A DNA stretch of 64,000 nucleotides from Bacteroidetes bacterium OLB9 (GTDB lineage Bacteria > Bacteroidota > Bacteroidia > Chitinophagales > Saprospiraceae): positions 1 to 64,000 of the forward strand of contig LNBW01000079.1 in NCBI GenBank assembly GCA_001567255.1, given 5' to 3'. A program made the position numbers and the translations under genes. Under the pieces are notes generated by a model. That model did not search any database. It had not been told where the DNA came from and was given only the letters and a program-made list of their open reading frames with translations. Of the stretch, positions 1 to 9,589 are shown piece after piece. Positions within the stretch are counted from its first letter, which is position 1; the number at the start of each line of letters is the position of its first letter.

Positions 1-56
1 TTGACTCCTAACGAAATGCACAGACAAAATTCTATCCCTATTAAATCTTATAAAAC

Positions 57-93
57 AAAAAACCGAAGTAAAAATGAATCTACTTCGGTTTAA
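57..93 (+). terminator. Rho-independent terminator-like hairpin
   Basis: Perfect inverted repeat: AACCGAAGTA at 61-70 and TACTTCGGTT at 81-90, with a 10-nt loop. It is flanked by an A-run on the left and TTTAATTATTT on the right. It probably ends a plus-strand transcript from a gene left of the window. Read on the minus strand it has an even better T-run, so it may work in both directions. Confidence 0.6.
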
Positions 94-199
94 TTATTTA
101 ACTTTACCCTAAAATCTGTATCAGTTATTTAGGACTAGTCACCTTTTTGAACCAATACAGAACTTTATAAGTTTGAAATATATTACAACCCTTTATTTC

Positions 200-2734
200 A
201 TGCATCGCATTACCTCGTTAATCATTTTTTCTTGTTTTTTCTTCTTTTTTCAATGTAAGAATAACCCTGAAAGCAAGGTGGCTCAATTTGGTAAACTATA
301 TCCATCTGAGGATTTCTTTTTGATGAAGCAATATCCTTTTTATCAGGCTGATATCAATGAATATGAACAAGCACTACAACAATTAAGGCATTTTGATCAA
401 AACCAATCATTGAGGAATTCTGGTGAATGGATCGTACAAGGCCCAGGTAACTTGGGCGCTCGTGCCAATTGTATAGCAGTAAGTCCTTTTGATACACAGA
501 AGATATTAGTAGGCTTTTCTGAAGGAGGACTATTCCTAACTGATGATGGTGGTGAAAGCTGGAGTCCGGTGTTTGATGATAAAAACAGCTTGTCAGTGGG
601 AGCAGTAGCCTTTGACCCAGTGGCCGATGGTGTAGCATATGTAGGTACAGGGGATCCAAATATATCCGGCTTTCCTTTTATAGGCGATGGGCTGTATAAA
701 TCCATTGATGGTGGTAAAACATGGCAGTATTCTGGCTTGAGAGAAACACGCACTATATCTAAAATCAGAATCGCACCTGATAATAATAATGTTATTTATG
801 TTTCGGCTATGGGGCTTCCTTTCCAACCTGATAGGCATAGAGGTGTATTTAAGTCAACTGATGGTGGAGCAACCTGGCAGCAAGTACTTTTTATAGATGA
901 GCAGACTGGAGTGGCAGACCTGGTCGTTCATCCCTTAAATGGTGATATTCTTTATGCGACTACATGGACACGTATTAGAAATCATTATCAGTCTATCGTA
1001 GGCGGTGAGACTTGTCGTATTTATAAGAGTACAGATGGAGGGCAGACCTGGAAGATTCTGACTCAGGGGCTACCTTCTGATAGTTCAAGCCGAATAGGGA
1101 TTGACATTTCTGCGTCAAATCCTAATGTATTGTATGCTTGTTATGCAGATCATAAAGATTTAAATCTGAAAGGTATATTTAAAAGTACTGATGGAGGAGA
1201 AACCTGGACTGACTTGAAAGTAGATCAATCAAAAGGTTTAGCAAGGGGTGTTTATGGTGGTTTTGGATGGTATTTTGGTAAAATTAGAATTAACCCTAAT
1301 GACCCTAATGATGTGTTTTTACTAGCTGTTGACCTACACCGATCGCGGGATGGAGGCCAAACCTGGCAACTGGCTGCTTCAGAGTGGTGGAATGATGTGG
1401 TTCATGCAGACAAGCACGATCTAGTGTTTTCTTATGGAAATATGTATCTGACTACTGACGGAGGAGCGTATAGGGCAGATATCAATAATGAAAATTGGGA
1501 GGATATTGAAGATATTCCTGCTACTCAGTTTTATAGGATAGCTTTCAATCCTAATAAGCCAGATTGGTATTATGGAGGAGCTCAGGATAATGGAACTAGT
1601 GGTGGACATGCTGATATCATAAATGAGTGGGAGAAATTAGCAGGTGGAGATGGTTTTCAACCGGTTTTTCATCCAACGAATCCCAATATTTATTATTTTG
1701 AAACCCAGGGAGGTAGTATTTATGTGACAGCTACCGGAGGACAACAAATTGATAGAGCTACAGAAGGCATAGAAGGGACAGATCCTAGGAATTGGGACAC
1801 ACCTCTCATCATGAGTCATTCCGACCCGGATGTACTCTATACAGGTACGAATAGGATATATAGAAATACCACGGGTGCGGATGTGTTGTGGACGGCTATA
1901 AGTCCGGTACTGACCGATGATAAATCTGACTTTCTGGATCATACCGTTACTACTATCGATGAGTCACCTCTAAATAAAAATCATCTCATGGCAGGTACGA
2001 GTGACGGGCATGTTTGGGTTTCATCTGATCAAGGAAAAAACTGGACAAATGTCACAGAAGGATTGCCATCAAGATATGTGTCTTCTGTTGCTTTCTCTCC
2101 CGTAAGAGATAGTACAATCTACGTGTCTTTTACAGGATATAAGAGCAATGACAACACACCATATATTTTTCAGTCGGACGATTTAGGTGTCCATTGGATT
2201 TCTAAGCAAGGAGATATGCCACCAGTCGCAATCAATAATATCCTTGTTCTGGATGGAGATGCTATAAGTCAGAATGGAGTGATTTTTATTGCTACTGATG
2301 CTGGAGTCTATTACACTAGAAATGATGGGAAAAACTGGCTGAGACTGGGGAATAATATGCCTTATGTCACTGTATATGATGTCGGTTTTAACCCTGCATT
2401 CAATCAGATTGTTGCAGGCACATTTGGTAGAAGTATTCAGAGTTTTGATTTAAGTCAGATTAATTACCCATCTACCACTCAGGTAAGTGATGTGACAGGG
2501 CTGGATTTCAGTGTGTATCCTACTTTAATTTCAGATGATCAACGAGTGACTATTCTTTGCCAACAATGTAAGAATCAACAATTTGTATTGTATGATATAA
2601 ATGGTAAAGTATTGCAGTTAAATATCAATATCACAGATAGAGGTAGCTTTTTAGTGAGTCAGTTGGAGTCAGGTATTTACTTTATTAGGCCGGTTAGTAA
2701 AAATGCGAAAGCCATCAAACTTGTGAAAATCTGA
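200..2734 (+). CDS. BNR/sortilin-like (VPS10-type) repeat lipoprotein with T9SS type A sorting domain
   Basis: Exported protein of about 844 residues. The frame is open from a TTG at 173, but the ATG at 200 gives a clean signal peptide: basic start, a Phe-rich hydrophobic core and a lipobox-like FFQC, so it is probably a lipoprotein. From about residue 50 to 760 it carries repeated beta-propeller motifs of the type S-x-D-G-G-x-T/S-W (TDDGGESW, SIDGGKTW, STDGGATW, STDGGQTW, STDGGETW, SRDGGQTW). These are the Asp-box/BNR repeats of the sortilin-Vps10/glycosyl hydrolase-like family in Bacteroidota. The last 80 or so residues form a T9SS type A domain (SVYPTLI, ...GIYFIRPV, ending KAIKLVKI). The substrate cannot be told; peptide or glycan binding at the surface is possible. 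Carrying both a lipobox and a T9SS domain is unusual. Confidence 0.82.
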   Translation: MHRITSLIIFSCFFFFFQCKNNPESKVAQFGKLYPSEDFFLMKQYPFYQADINEYEQALQQLRHFDQNQSLRNSGEWIVQGPGNLGARANCIAVSPFDTQKILVGFSEGGLFLTDDGGESWSPVFDDKNSLSVGAVAFDPVADGVAYVGTGDPNISGFPFIGDGLYKSIDGGKTWQYSGLRETRTISKIRIAPDNNNVIYVSAMGLPFQPDRHRGVFKSTDGGATWQQVLFIDEQTGVADLVVHPLNGDILYATTWTRIRNHYQSIVGGETCRIYKSTDGGQTWKILTQGLPSDSSSRIGIDISASNPNVLYACYADHKDLNLKGIFKSTDGGETWTDLKVDQSKGLARGVYGGFGWYFGKIRINPNDPNDVFLLAVDLHRSRDGGQTWQLAASEWWNDVVHADKHDLVFSYGNMYLTTDGGAYRADINNENWEDIEDIPATQFYRIAFNPNKPDWYYGGAQDNGTSGGHADIINEWEKLAGGDGFQPVFHPTNPNIYYFETQGGSIYVTATGGQQIDRATEGIEGTDPRNWDTPLIMSHSDPDVLYTGTNRIYRNTTGADVLWTAISPVLTDDKSDFLDHTVTTIDESPLNKNHLMAGTSDGHVWVSSDQGKNWTNVTEGLPSRYVSSVAFSPVRDSTIYVSFTGYKSNDNTPYIFQSDDLGVHWISKQGDMPPVAINNILVLDGDAISQNGVIFIATDAGVYYTRNDGKNWLRLGNNMPYVTVYDVGFNPAFNQIVAGTFGRSIQSFDLSQINYPSTTQVSDVTGLDFSVYPTLISDDQRVTILCQQCKNQQFVLYDINGKVLQLNINITDRGSFLVSQLESGIYFIRPVSKNAKAIKLVKI

Positions 2735-2764
2735 TGGCCCTCAATATGATTATTTAACTAGTTA

Positions 2765-3295
2765 TCACTCCATTAAAAATACTGAAAGTTCTGCTCCATC
2801 CAGTCTAATGATGGGGAAACCTTTGATATCCTTTTTAGGGACGGTCACTACAAATGATGGTCTATATTCAGCCACAGTATTAGTAGTAATGATAGATTCT
2901 ACGTTTAATACCGGCTGTTCTCCTGATAAATCAATGCTCTGAACTTTGAAATTAGTTTCTTTAACGGTCGGCTCAGCAAAAATGGCGAACACCTCGTTAT
3001 TGGTAAAATCAATTTTGTTGTTGTCAGGAGACTTGATATACACTTGTAATGCATTTAATGTTTTGAAGCCAAAAGCAACATTACCTTCCTGAACAATTTG
3101 ATTTTGTTCTAGCGGGTGTGTAGCCGAAATATCCACAGCTCCACTACCTTCTAGCGCTTTTGTGTCGTTTTTGCTTTTGGTAGGCGCTGTGGTCGAAGTT
3201 GAACCGGCCGCATTAGAAGCTGATGTATCACTTTTGCAAGATTGGATAGCTGTGATCAGCATGCATGACATAAGGATGGAAAACAATGATTTCAT
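2765..3295 (-). CDS. Small lipoprotein of unknown function
   Basis: 176 residues. It has an N-terminal signal peptide with a lipobox ending IQSC around residue 20, then a Ser/Thr/Lys-rich linker (about residues 21-50), then a compact domain of about 120 residues containing FAIFAEPTVK and VVTVPKKDIKGFP. I do not recognise a family. It is convergent with the BNR protein on its left and lies downstream of ribE on the same strand. A separate TACCTTTG promoter element in the 119-base gap before it suggests it is transcribed on its own. Likely inner-leaflet outer-membrane or periplasmic lipoprotein. Confidence 0.75.
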   Translation of the reverse strand: MKSLFSILMSCMLITAIQSCKSDTSASNAAGSTSTTAPTKSKNDTKALEGSGAVDISATHPLEQNQIVQEGNVAFGFKTLNALQVYIKSPDNNKIDFTNNEVFAIFAEPTVKETNFKVQSIDLSGEQPVLNVESIITTNTVAEYRPSFVVTVPKKDIKGFPIIRLDGAELSVFLME

Positions 3296-3329
3296 TTTAT
3301 GATTTTAAACTTTGAAATTAAAAATTGCG

Positions 3330-3337
3330 CAAAGGTA
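3330..3337 (-). promoter_or_regulatory. Bacteroidota -7 promoter element (TACCTTTG)
   Basis: On the minus strand TACCTTTG matches the TAnnTTTG -7 consensus of the Bacteroidota primary sigma factor. It lies 34 bases before the start codon of the small lipoprotein, in the gap after ribE. No clear -33 TTTG is visible. Confidence 0.6.
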
Positions 3338-3414
3338 CATAATTCATCCATTCTTTGACAGAAAATTAAATTACATTTTAAAACCTGAGTATTTTGGAAA
3401 TTGGCTCCTATAAG

Positions 3415-4020
3415 TTAATGATTTGCTTTATTAAACTGATGTTTGAGCGTTTTGAGTATGTATTTGCCCAAGATGTCAAATTCAATATTGACTTCGTCAA
3501 ATGGTTTTAGCCAGCGTAGATTAGTGTGTTCATAAGTGTAAGGAATGATTGCTACTGAAAAATTATCTGTAGAAGCATCTACCAGTGTCAAGCTGATGCC
3601 ATTGATACATATTGACCCTTTTTCAACCATATTTAATTCATAGTCAGGGTTAGTTTTAAAATGGAACATCCAGCTGCCTTCGACCGAATCAATTTTGGTA
3701 CAGGTAGCAACTGTATCCACATGGCCCTGGACAAAATGACCATCAAGTCTGGCTCCTACTTTTAGAGCACGTTCTAGATTTACTTTGTCACCTACTGACA
3801 GTTGCCCAAAATTAGTGCGACTTAAAGTCTCGTCAATGGCAGTAACTACATGACTTTTGTCGTCGTGCGCTACTACTGTCAGACAAACTCCATTATGTGA
3901 TATACTCTGATCAATATATGCTTCCGCACTGAGCTGAGATTCAATAGTGAAGTGCGTATTGGTTTCCTCTTTTTCGATTTTGGTGACTTCGCCCAAAGTT
4001 TCTATAATTCCGCTGAACAT
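3415..4020 (-). CDS. ribE: Riboflavin synthase, alpha chain
   Basis: 201 residues, the usual length. It joins two 6,7-dimethyl-8-ribityllumazine molecules to give riboflavin in the last step of vitamin B2 synthesis. The sequence begins MFSGIIETLG, the family signature, and shows the two-fold lumazine-binding barrel: repeat 1 with HNGVCLTV near residue 42 and repeat 2 with ICINGISLTLVD near residue 138. GARLDGHFVQGHVD near residue 90 links them. Its ATG shares its A with the TAA stop of the upstream T9SS protein (TAATG), so translation of the two is probably coupled. No other rib gene is in the window. Confidence 0.97.
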   Translation of the reverse strand: MFSGIIETLGEVTKIEKEETNTHFTIESQLSAEAYIDQSISHNGVCLTVVAHDDKSHVVTAIDETLSRTNFGQLSVGDKVNLERALKVGARLDGHFVQGHVDTVATCTKIDSVEGSWMFHFKTNPDYELNMVEKGSICINGISLTLVDASTDNFSVAIIPYTYEHTNLRWLKPFDEVNIEFDILGKYILKTLKHQFNKANH

Positions 4021-6731
4021 TAGTTTTTGATTAGGTGAATAAATCCTGAAAGTGGCTTTTCAGTTTCGACTAGGCCAGTGACACGCTGCTCAAATACACG
4101 ACAGGTATAATAATAGGTACCATCATTGAGCATGCGACCTCCCAATGTCTTACCGTCCCAGTTGATTTTTGGATCTTTGGTTTCAAAGACGAGATTTCCC
4201 CATTGGTTATACACTTTAAAGTCCACTGCTGCAATAAATATACTACGCCGGGGTGTAAAGAAATCATTATGTCCATCACCATTAGGTGTGAAAGTGTTAG
4301 GTAATTCGTAATATGGGCAATTATCTACACAAACTATTGCACTTAAGTCACTCTCATTTCCAGCAAAATCAACTGAAGATATAGCATAGCATCCTAAGAG
4401 ACCATTTTTAGGATAATGGACAGACAGCAATGAGGATGATGCCGGAATTTCTTGAATTTTCTTCAATTCATCATCAATGGTCTCAGCATAATAAAGGATG
4501 AATTTATCAATATCTCCGGATTGGTTGGGACAAAGATCGTCTGGGTTGGACCATGTGATGGTATTGTAAAGGTCGTCCGTATTGACATCACCGGTTAATC
4601 GATCGCAAATGTTTACAACCTTGATATCTACCGGGCATGATGGTACATTGTCTATTGGCTGCTGACATACTACCTGACTAAAGTTGATAATAGGATCTTC
4701 AATGTTTTGAATACCGAATGTACCGATGGTTTCTACTTTATAACAATAAGTCGAATCATTTGATAAGTTTTTATCAGTAAACTCTGGTAAATCTGAAGTG
4801 CCAATCAAAATGAACTGACCTGCATTATCTTGTTTATATATTTTATATTGGGTATTTGCCCATGGTGTTTCATAGGTCCACGACAAATTATTTTGTTTAT
4901 CAGTGGGTCGAATGGTTAGAAAAACTGATGATGCCGGTTCAGCATAAAAGACGTTTTGATTGCCCGTCTTTAGCTGTACTTTATAAAAATAACGTACTGC
5001 CACAGTATTTAATCCGACATCAATGTAGTTTGTATCCGTCACTTCACCGAAATATTGATGTTGAACTTCGTGAATTGAACTGTAAATGACGCCGTCTGTG
5101 GATCGCTCGATAATATAGGTGTAGGGTCCGGGGTTTTGAAGCGTATCTAATTGATCAGCAAGTGGTTTTGTCCATCTCAAGTGAATCTCTCCATTAATAT
5201 CGTCCGTTTTTTGTACTGATACTTTAGTGATGATAGGTAGGTCGCGACTTAAAGTAATACAAGTTTCATTAGATGCGAGGCTTTCTACTTTATTGAATGG
5301 ATTGCCTGTAGCAGTCAGCTGGGCGAACTCTGCCTGTACTCTGTAGCAATACGTCTTACCTTTTTCAGCAGTATTGTCAAAATAAGTATAATGATCGCCG
5401 TCTAAATTTTGAGTTTTGAAGCTTATTTTTGTATAAGGTCCGCTTGTCAATCCCGGACTACAAGTGTCTTGTTCATACACGGTGCTAGCAATCTTTCTCC
5501 ATACTGAAAATCCTTGAAAGTAATTATTGTCAGTTTGTTCACATGAATATGGGGCATCCCATCTGAGCTGTACTTGACTACCAACGGCTTCAGATGTTAG
5601 ATTTTTAGGTGCAGGGCCTACGACCTTTATCCTGATCGTTTTTAAAGTAGCGAGGCCGGTAGAATCGGAATAAAAATTGTCAACCGCTCGAAGTACGATC
5701 TGATAATATTGGTCTGAAATGTGATTACAATTGGTTTGCCATGTGATCGTTGCATTGAAGGGTGGATTTGTAAAAAAAACTGGACCATTCAGGATAGCCG
5801 GATGCTGTACCGAAAAAGCACCACCGGTGGCCGATAATCTTACCTTTTGCCGTGGATTAGGATCGTTGACTTGTACAGGGATGATGATGTTTTCTCCGGC
5901 AACAACACAAAGTTCATCTTCGGAAGTTATCGTGGGCGGATCATTATCACAGGCTTTAATAAGTATCTGCATGTCACGGAGTATAACATTAATGAGTCGG
6001 CCATTTCTATATTCCTTGATTCTGATAGCGATATTGTATTCGCCCTGGAGTTTTGGACTATCCCATATTACTTCACCGGTTCTGGAGTTGATGCTGATGT
6101 CATTGCCAGACGAAACGCCAACTTGATCTGGGTATTTATAACCTGGCACCGGTGTATTGATATCTTGTAAAGGTACGGCTAGTTCAAATGCCAAGCTGTC
6201 ACCATCAGGATCGTACGCATTAGGATTATGAATAAAAACCTTATTCACACAACCAATATCTATAGGAGGTTGTAAGAGTATAGCTGAATTGTTATAGCCT
6301 TGAAACTGAGGGTCGAGTAGGGTGAAGGTAGTACTCAAAAAGAAAGGAATATCAATGGAATTAGGATAATTAACGTTTAAAATGCCACCTATACGATTGG
6401 GATCGATAAATGATATGGTATAAGTAGCGACACCTGGATAAGTATGGGAAGCAATGTAGTAATTGATTTTGATATCATTAGGCTCAAAACGCGTTCGGGA
6501 ATTGTCCCTTCTGACCTGTTGATGTGTGCCATCGCCCCAGAATACATCAAGGCTATCTCTGTCAGCAGCGACACTGCTCGCCTTTGTGTAAGTAATGATG
6601 GTCATCTCAATGGTGAGAGGACCAGTTTGTTTGTAGGTGATTTCTCCAGCACGATTATGGGTGGCTGACAGCGATGAGCTCAGCATGACGGCAAGTGCAA
6701 TAAGGATAATATGACTAAATCGCTCTTTCAC
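4020..6731 (-). CDS. Secreted fibronectin type III/Ig-like surface protein with T9SS type B sorting domain
   Basis: 903 residues, starting at a GTG (next in-frame Met is residue 16). It has a signal peptide (hydrophobic stretch about 7-22, SLSATHNRAG). The N-terminal region (about 25-370) has Ig/cadherin-like folds with DPNGDSLAF-type motifs such as NAYDPDGDSL. At least four fibronectin type III-like domains lie from about 370 to 800 (LRWDAPYSC, LRWTKPL, NLSWTYE, TITWSNPDD). The C-terminal 90 residues are a type B 'gliding motility-associated' domain: LPNTFTPNGDGHNDFF, then VYNQWGNLVFE and NWDGK. Export through the T9SS to the cell surface is expected; adhesion is an inference. It is the first gene of a two-gene unit with ribE. 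Confidence 0.9.
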   Translation of the reverse strand: MKERFSHIILIALAVMLSSSLSATHNRAGEITYKQTGPLTIEMTIITYTKASSVAADRDSLDVFWGDGTHQQVRRDNSRTRFEPNDIKINYYIASHTYPGVATYTISFIDPNRIGGILNVNYPNSIDIPFFLSTTFTLLDPQFQGYNNSAILLQPPIDIGCVNKVFIHNPNAYDPDGDSLAFELAVPLQDINTPVPGYKYPDQVGVSSGNDISINSRTGEVIWDSPKLQGEYNIAIRIKEYRNGRLINVILRDMQILIKACDNDPPTITSEDELCVVAGENIIIPVQVNDPNPRQKVRLSATGGAFSVQHPAILNGPVFFTNPPFNATITWQTNCNHISDQYYQIVLRAVDNFYSDSTGLATLKTIRIKVVGPAPKNLTSEAVGSQVQLRWDAPYSCEQTDNNYFQGFSVWRKIASTVYEQDTCSPGLTSGPYTKISFKTQNLDGDHYTYFDNTAEKGKTYCYRVQAEFAQLTATGNPFNKVESLASNETCITLSRDLPIITKVSVQKTDDINGEIHLRWTKPLADQLDTLQNPGPYTYIIERSTDGVIYSSIHEVQHQYFGEVTDTNYIDVGLNTVAVRYFYKVQLKTGNQNVFYAEPASSVFLTIRPTDKQNNLSWTYETPWANTQYKIYKQDNAGQFILIGTSDLPEFTDKNLSNDSTYCYKVETIGTFGIQNIEDPIINFSQVVCQQPIDNVPSCPVDIKVVNICDRLTGDVNTDDLYNTITWSNPDDLCPNQSGDIDKFILYYAETIDDELKKIQEIPASSSLLSVHYPKNGLLGCYAISSVDFAGNESDLSAIVCVDNCPYYELPNTFTPNGDGHNDFFTPRRSIFIAAVDFKVYNQWGNLVFETKDPKINWDGKTLGGRMLNDGTYYYTCRVFEQRVTGLVETEKPLSGFIHLIKN

Positions 6732-6735
6732 AATA

Positions 6736-6743
6736 CAAACCTA
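6736..6743 (-). promoter_or_regulatory. -7 promoter element (TAGGTTTG), almost at the start codon
   Basis: Minus-strand TAGGTTTG ends only 4 bases before the GTG of the T9SS type B protein. With the usual 4-7 base distance to the start site, the mRNA would be leaderless or nearly so, or translation may begin at a later codon. Confidence 0.4.
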
Positions 6744-6869
6744 CTAAAAATATACAGAAGTAGCAAAATAACAATCATTCCAGTGTACTTGTTTTGAATG
6801 GTTAGAACTAATGAGCTTAGTGTATTATTATTAATCCGTATTTATTCAAGGGTTTTAAGCGGTTTGTTC

Positions 6870-6877
6870 TATTTTTG
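6870..6877 (+). promoter_or_regulatory. -7 promoter element (TATTTTTG) of tex
   Basis: TATTTTTG fits TAnnTTTG and lies 32 bases before the TTG start of tex, giving a leader of about 25 nt. No clear -33 box. Confidence 0.5.
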
Positions 6878-6909
6878 CGCATTGAAAAATTTGAGCAATA
6901 ATAAAAAAA

Positions 6910-9033
6910 TTGGACAATAAGATCATAGAAATAATATCAGGGACAATTGGGATAAATACTTCTTCAGTACGGAATACAATTGCACTATTAGACGAAGGCG
7001 CCACAGTACCTTTTATAGCTCGCTATCGAAAGGAACGAACGGGAAGTCTCGACGAGGTGAAGATAGGTGAAATATTTAAGCAATTAAAAAAGCTAAAGGA
7101 GCTTCAGGAACGCAAGGAAAGCATTCTAGCTTCAATAGATGAACAAGGTAAATTGACACCTGAGCTCAGAGAAAGGCTGATTCATTCCTATGATAGCAAT
7201 GAAATTGAGGATCTGTATCTACCATACAAGAGAAGGAAAAAGACACGAGCTGATGTAGCACGAGAACTGGGACTTGAACCACTAGCAAAAATCATCATGA
7301 GTCAGAAGGGCACGGATGTCAAAGGCCAAGCTCGTAGATATCTCAGTGAAAAAGTGGCAGATGTTTCCACAGCCATCGAAGGAGCACTGGATATTATAGC
7401 TGAATGGATAAGTGAAGACCAGGTGGTGCGAGAACGGCTGAGAATCCACCTAAGAAAGTATGCTTTTATCCAATCTAAAGTGGTTCAGAAGAAAAAAGCA
7501 GAAGCCGACCATTATCGAGATTACTTTGATTTTAGTGAGTCACTTGCAAGGTGCCCTTCGCATAGGTTTTTGGCGATGATGCGTGGTGAAAAAGAGGGTA
7601 TGCTCAAAGTAAGTCTAGATGTTGATGACGATAAGAATCTGCAGATGATAGAACGTAAATATATTCGTTCTTATGGAGAAGAAGCGACATTGATTAGAGC
7701 AGCTATTGAAGACAGTTATAAGAGATTGATATATCCGTCAATTGAAACATTGATTCTCAATGAATTTAAGGAAAAGGCCGACGATGAAGCTATAAGCGTA
7801 TTTGTTAATAACCTGGAGCAACTGCTTCTGGCAGCTCCACTCGGACAAAAAAGCGTTCTAGCTATTGATCCTGGTTTCAGGACCGGTTGTAAAGTAGTTT
7901 GTTTGGATGCTAATGGGGATATTTTGGAGTATAAAACGATATTTCCTCATGAACCACAGCGGCAGGCACAAGAAGCAGAGAGCATCATAAGGTTTTTAGT
8001 TGATAAATATCATGTAGAAGCTATTGCTATTGGCAATGGTACAGCGTCGCGAGAAACCAAGACCTTAGTGGATGGTATTAGATTTGATCGGAGGATTGAA
8101 GTATATATCGTTAGTGAGAGTGGAGCTTCTATATATTCCGCTTCTGAACTGGCCAGGGAAGAGTTTCCTGACCTCGATGTAACAGTTCGTGGAGCGATAT
8201 CGATAGGGCGACGACTGATGGATCCTTTAGCCGAGCTAGTTAAAATCGATCCTAAATCCATCGGTGTAGGACAGTATCAGCATGATGTTCATCAGGGAAA
8301 GCTTAAGGATAATTTGGATATGACCGTGTCTCGCTGTGTAAATAAGGTGGGTGTTAATCTCAATACAGCCAGTGAACACATATTGACTTATATTGCCGGA
8401 TTGGGACCTGGTTTAGCTAGGAATATTGTCATGTATAGGCGGGAGAATGGAGATTTTAAAGAAATCGCTACACTCAACAAAGTAGCGCGGTTAGGTGCTA
8501 AAGCATTTGAACAGTCAGCCGGATTCCTTCGGATCAGAGATGGTAATAATCCGCTAGATAATACCGGTGTGCACCCTGAACGATATAATCTTGTCAATAA
8601 GATGGCCCGTGCTGTTGGATTGGATTTGGCTGCATTTATAGATCAGTCCGAGCTGCGCAAAACATTGAATCTGAAAGATTTTGTTACTGAGGAAGTGGGT
8701 ATGCCTACACTTACTGATATTATGAAGGAATTAGATAAACCTGGCCTGGATCCGCGCGGTGAAGCCCATGCATTTAATTTTGATAATCGCATCCACAGTA
8801 TAAATGATGTCGAAGATGGGATGATTGTGCCAGGGATTGTAACAAATATGACCAATTTTGGTGCCTTTGTTGACATTGGCGCACACCAGGACGGTCTCTT
8901 GCACATATCTCAGATTACGGATCGATTTATTCATAATCCTGCGGAGGTGCTTCATCTAGGGCAGGCTATTTCTGTTAAAGTCATTGGTGTAGAAAAGGAG
9001 CGTAAGCGAATTAATCTTTCGCTTTTGTTTTAA
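6910..9033 (+). CDS. tex: Tex family S1 RNA-binding protein (transcription accessory protein)
   Basis: 707 residues, slightly shorter than most Tex proteins (750-780). Tex binds nucleic acid and is linked to transcription and RNA processing. The start is a TTG: no ATG is available, an in-frame stop lies 15 bases upstream, and the conserved N-terminus (LLDEGATVPFIARYRKE, about residues 26-42) needs it. Order of domains: helical N-terminal part, YqgF/RNase H-like domain (VLAIDPGFRTG at about 320), HhH pair (NTASEHILTYIAGLGPGLA at about 483), and C-terminal S1 domain (GIVTNMTNFGAFVDIG..DGLLHIS, 637-707). Transcribed alone. Confidence 0.96.
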   Translation: MDNKIIEIISGTIGINTSSVRNTIALLDEGATVPFIARYRKERTGSLDEVKIGEIFKQLKKLKELQERKESILASIDEQGKLTPELRERLIHSYDSNEIEDLYLPYKRRKKTRADVARELGLEPLAKIIMSQKGTDVKGQARRYLSEKVADVSTAIEGALDIIAEWISEDQVVRERLRIHLRKYAFIQSKVVQKKKAEADHYRDYFDFSESLARCPSHRFLAMMRGEKEGMLKVSLDVDDDKNLQMIERKYIRSYGEEATLIRAAIEDSYKRLIYPSIETLILNEFKEKADDEAISVFVNNLEQLLLAAPLGQKSVLAIDPGFRTGCKVVCLDANGDILEYKTIFPHEPQRQAQEAESIIRFLVDKYHVEAIAIGNGTASRETKTLVDGIRFDRRIEVYIVSESGASIYSASELAREEFPDLDVTVRGAISIGRRLMDPLAELVKIDPKSIGVGQYQHDVHQGKLKDNLDMTVSRCVNKVGVNLNTASEHILTYIAGLGPGLARNIVMYRRENGDFKEIATLNKVARLGAKAFEQSAGFLRIRDGNNPLDNTGVHPERYNLVNKMARAVGLDLAAFIDQSELRKTLNLKDFVTEEVGMPTLTDIMKELDKPGLDPRGEAHAFNFDNRIHSINDVEDGMIVPGIVTNMTNFGAFVDIGAHQDGLLHISQITDRFIHNPAEVLHLGQAISVKVIGVEKERKRINLSLLF

Positions 9034-9045
9034 TCAGTTCAAATA

Positions 9046-9513
9046 CTAAATAACTGCGGATATATTTTTCTTATTAGCAATAGTACGAACGGCATCTTTT
9101 ATATCATTTTTTATTTTATATTCCAACTTTGATAAATCAATTGTCGATGGTTTTCCATTCTTCAGAAGGAATTTTAATCTATTATTGTCATATCGTAATG
9201 ATTCTACATTGCTCCACACGACTTTTTGTTCTTTCGTCAGGATAGAAGGCTTCATTGAAATAGCATTTTCATTGATGTCGATGAATGCTTTACCAAAAAG
9301 TTTGGCTATGTTATAATTGAAAAAATCATTCATAATAACAATCAGAAGCATAATAATTAATATTCCTCTGGTTATCCAATTTATAATCGGAGGCGAATAA
9401 TTGGCATTTACAATCATTAATGTGAGATCAATTATGATAATAATCCCTAGCCCGATGCGTACTTTTTTAGAAAACACCTGATTTAATGCTAAAAAATCTA
9501 TATAGTAGTTCAT
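9046..9513 (-). CDS. Membrane protein with two TM helices and a PH-like cytosolic domain
   Basis: 155 residues. Two hydrophobic helices (about 20-38 and 48-68) are followed by about 85 residues predicted to be beta-strands and one helix (ISMKPSILTKEQKVVWSNV, LRYDNNRLKFLLKNGK). This is the layout of small Bacteroidota membrane proteins with a bacterial PH-like domain. No catalytic motif is visible and the function is unknown. It is convergent with tex, with a 12-base gap. Confidence 0.7.
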   Translation of the reverse strand: MNYYIDFLALNQVFSKKVRIGLGIIIIIDLTLMIVNANYSPPIINWITRGILIIMLLIVIMNDFFNYNIAKLFGKAFIDINENAISMKPSILTKEQKVVWSNVESLRYDNNRLKFLLKNGKPSTIDLSKLEYKIKNDIKDAVRTIANKKNISAVI

Positions 9514-9589
9514 GATAGATTGTTTTAAAATGAATAAAGTAAATGTCTCAATATTTTCATAACATTATACACTATGTCTTAGATCTCTC

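Noticed and set aside
2711..2738. Hairpin GCCATCA/TGATGGC over the stop of the BNR protein as a terminator
   Set aside because: Only 7 bp with a long loop and no T-run; probably chance.
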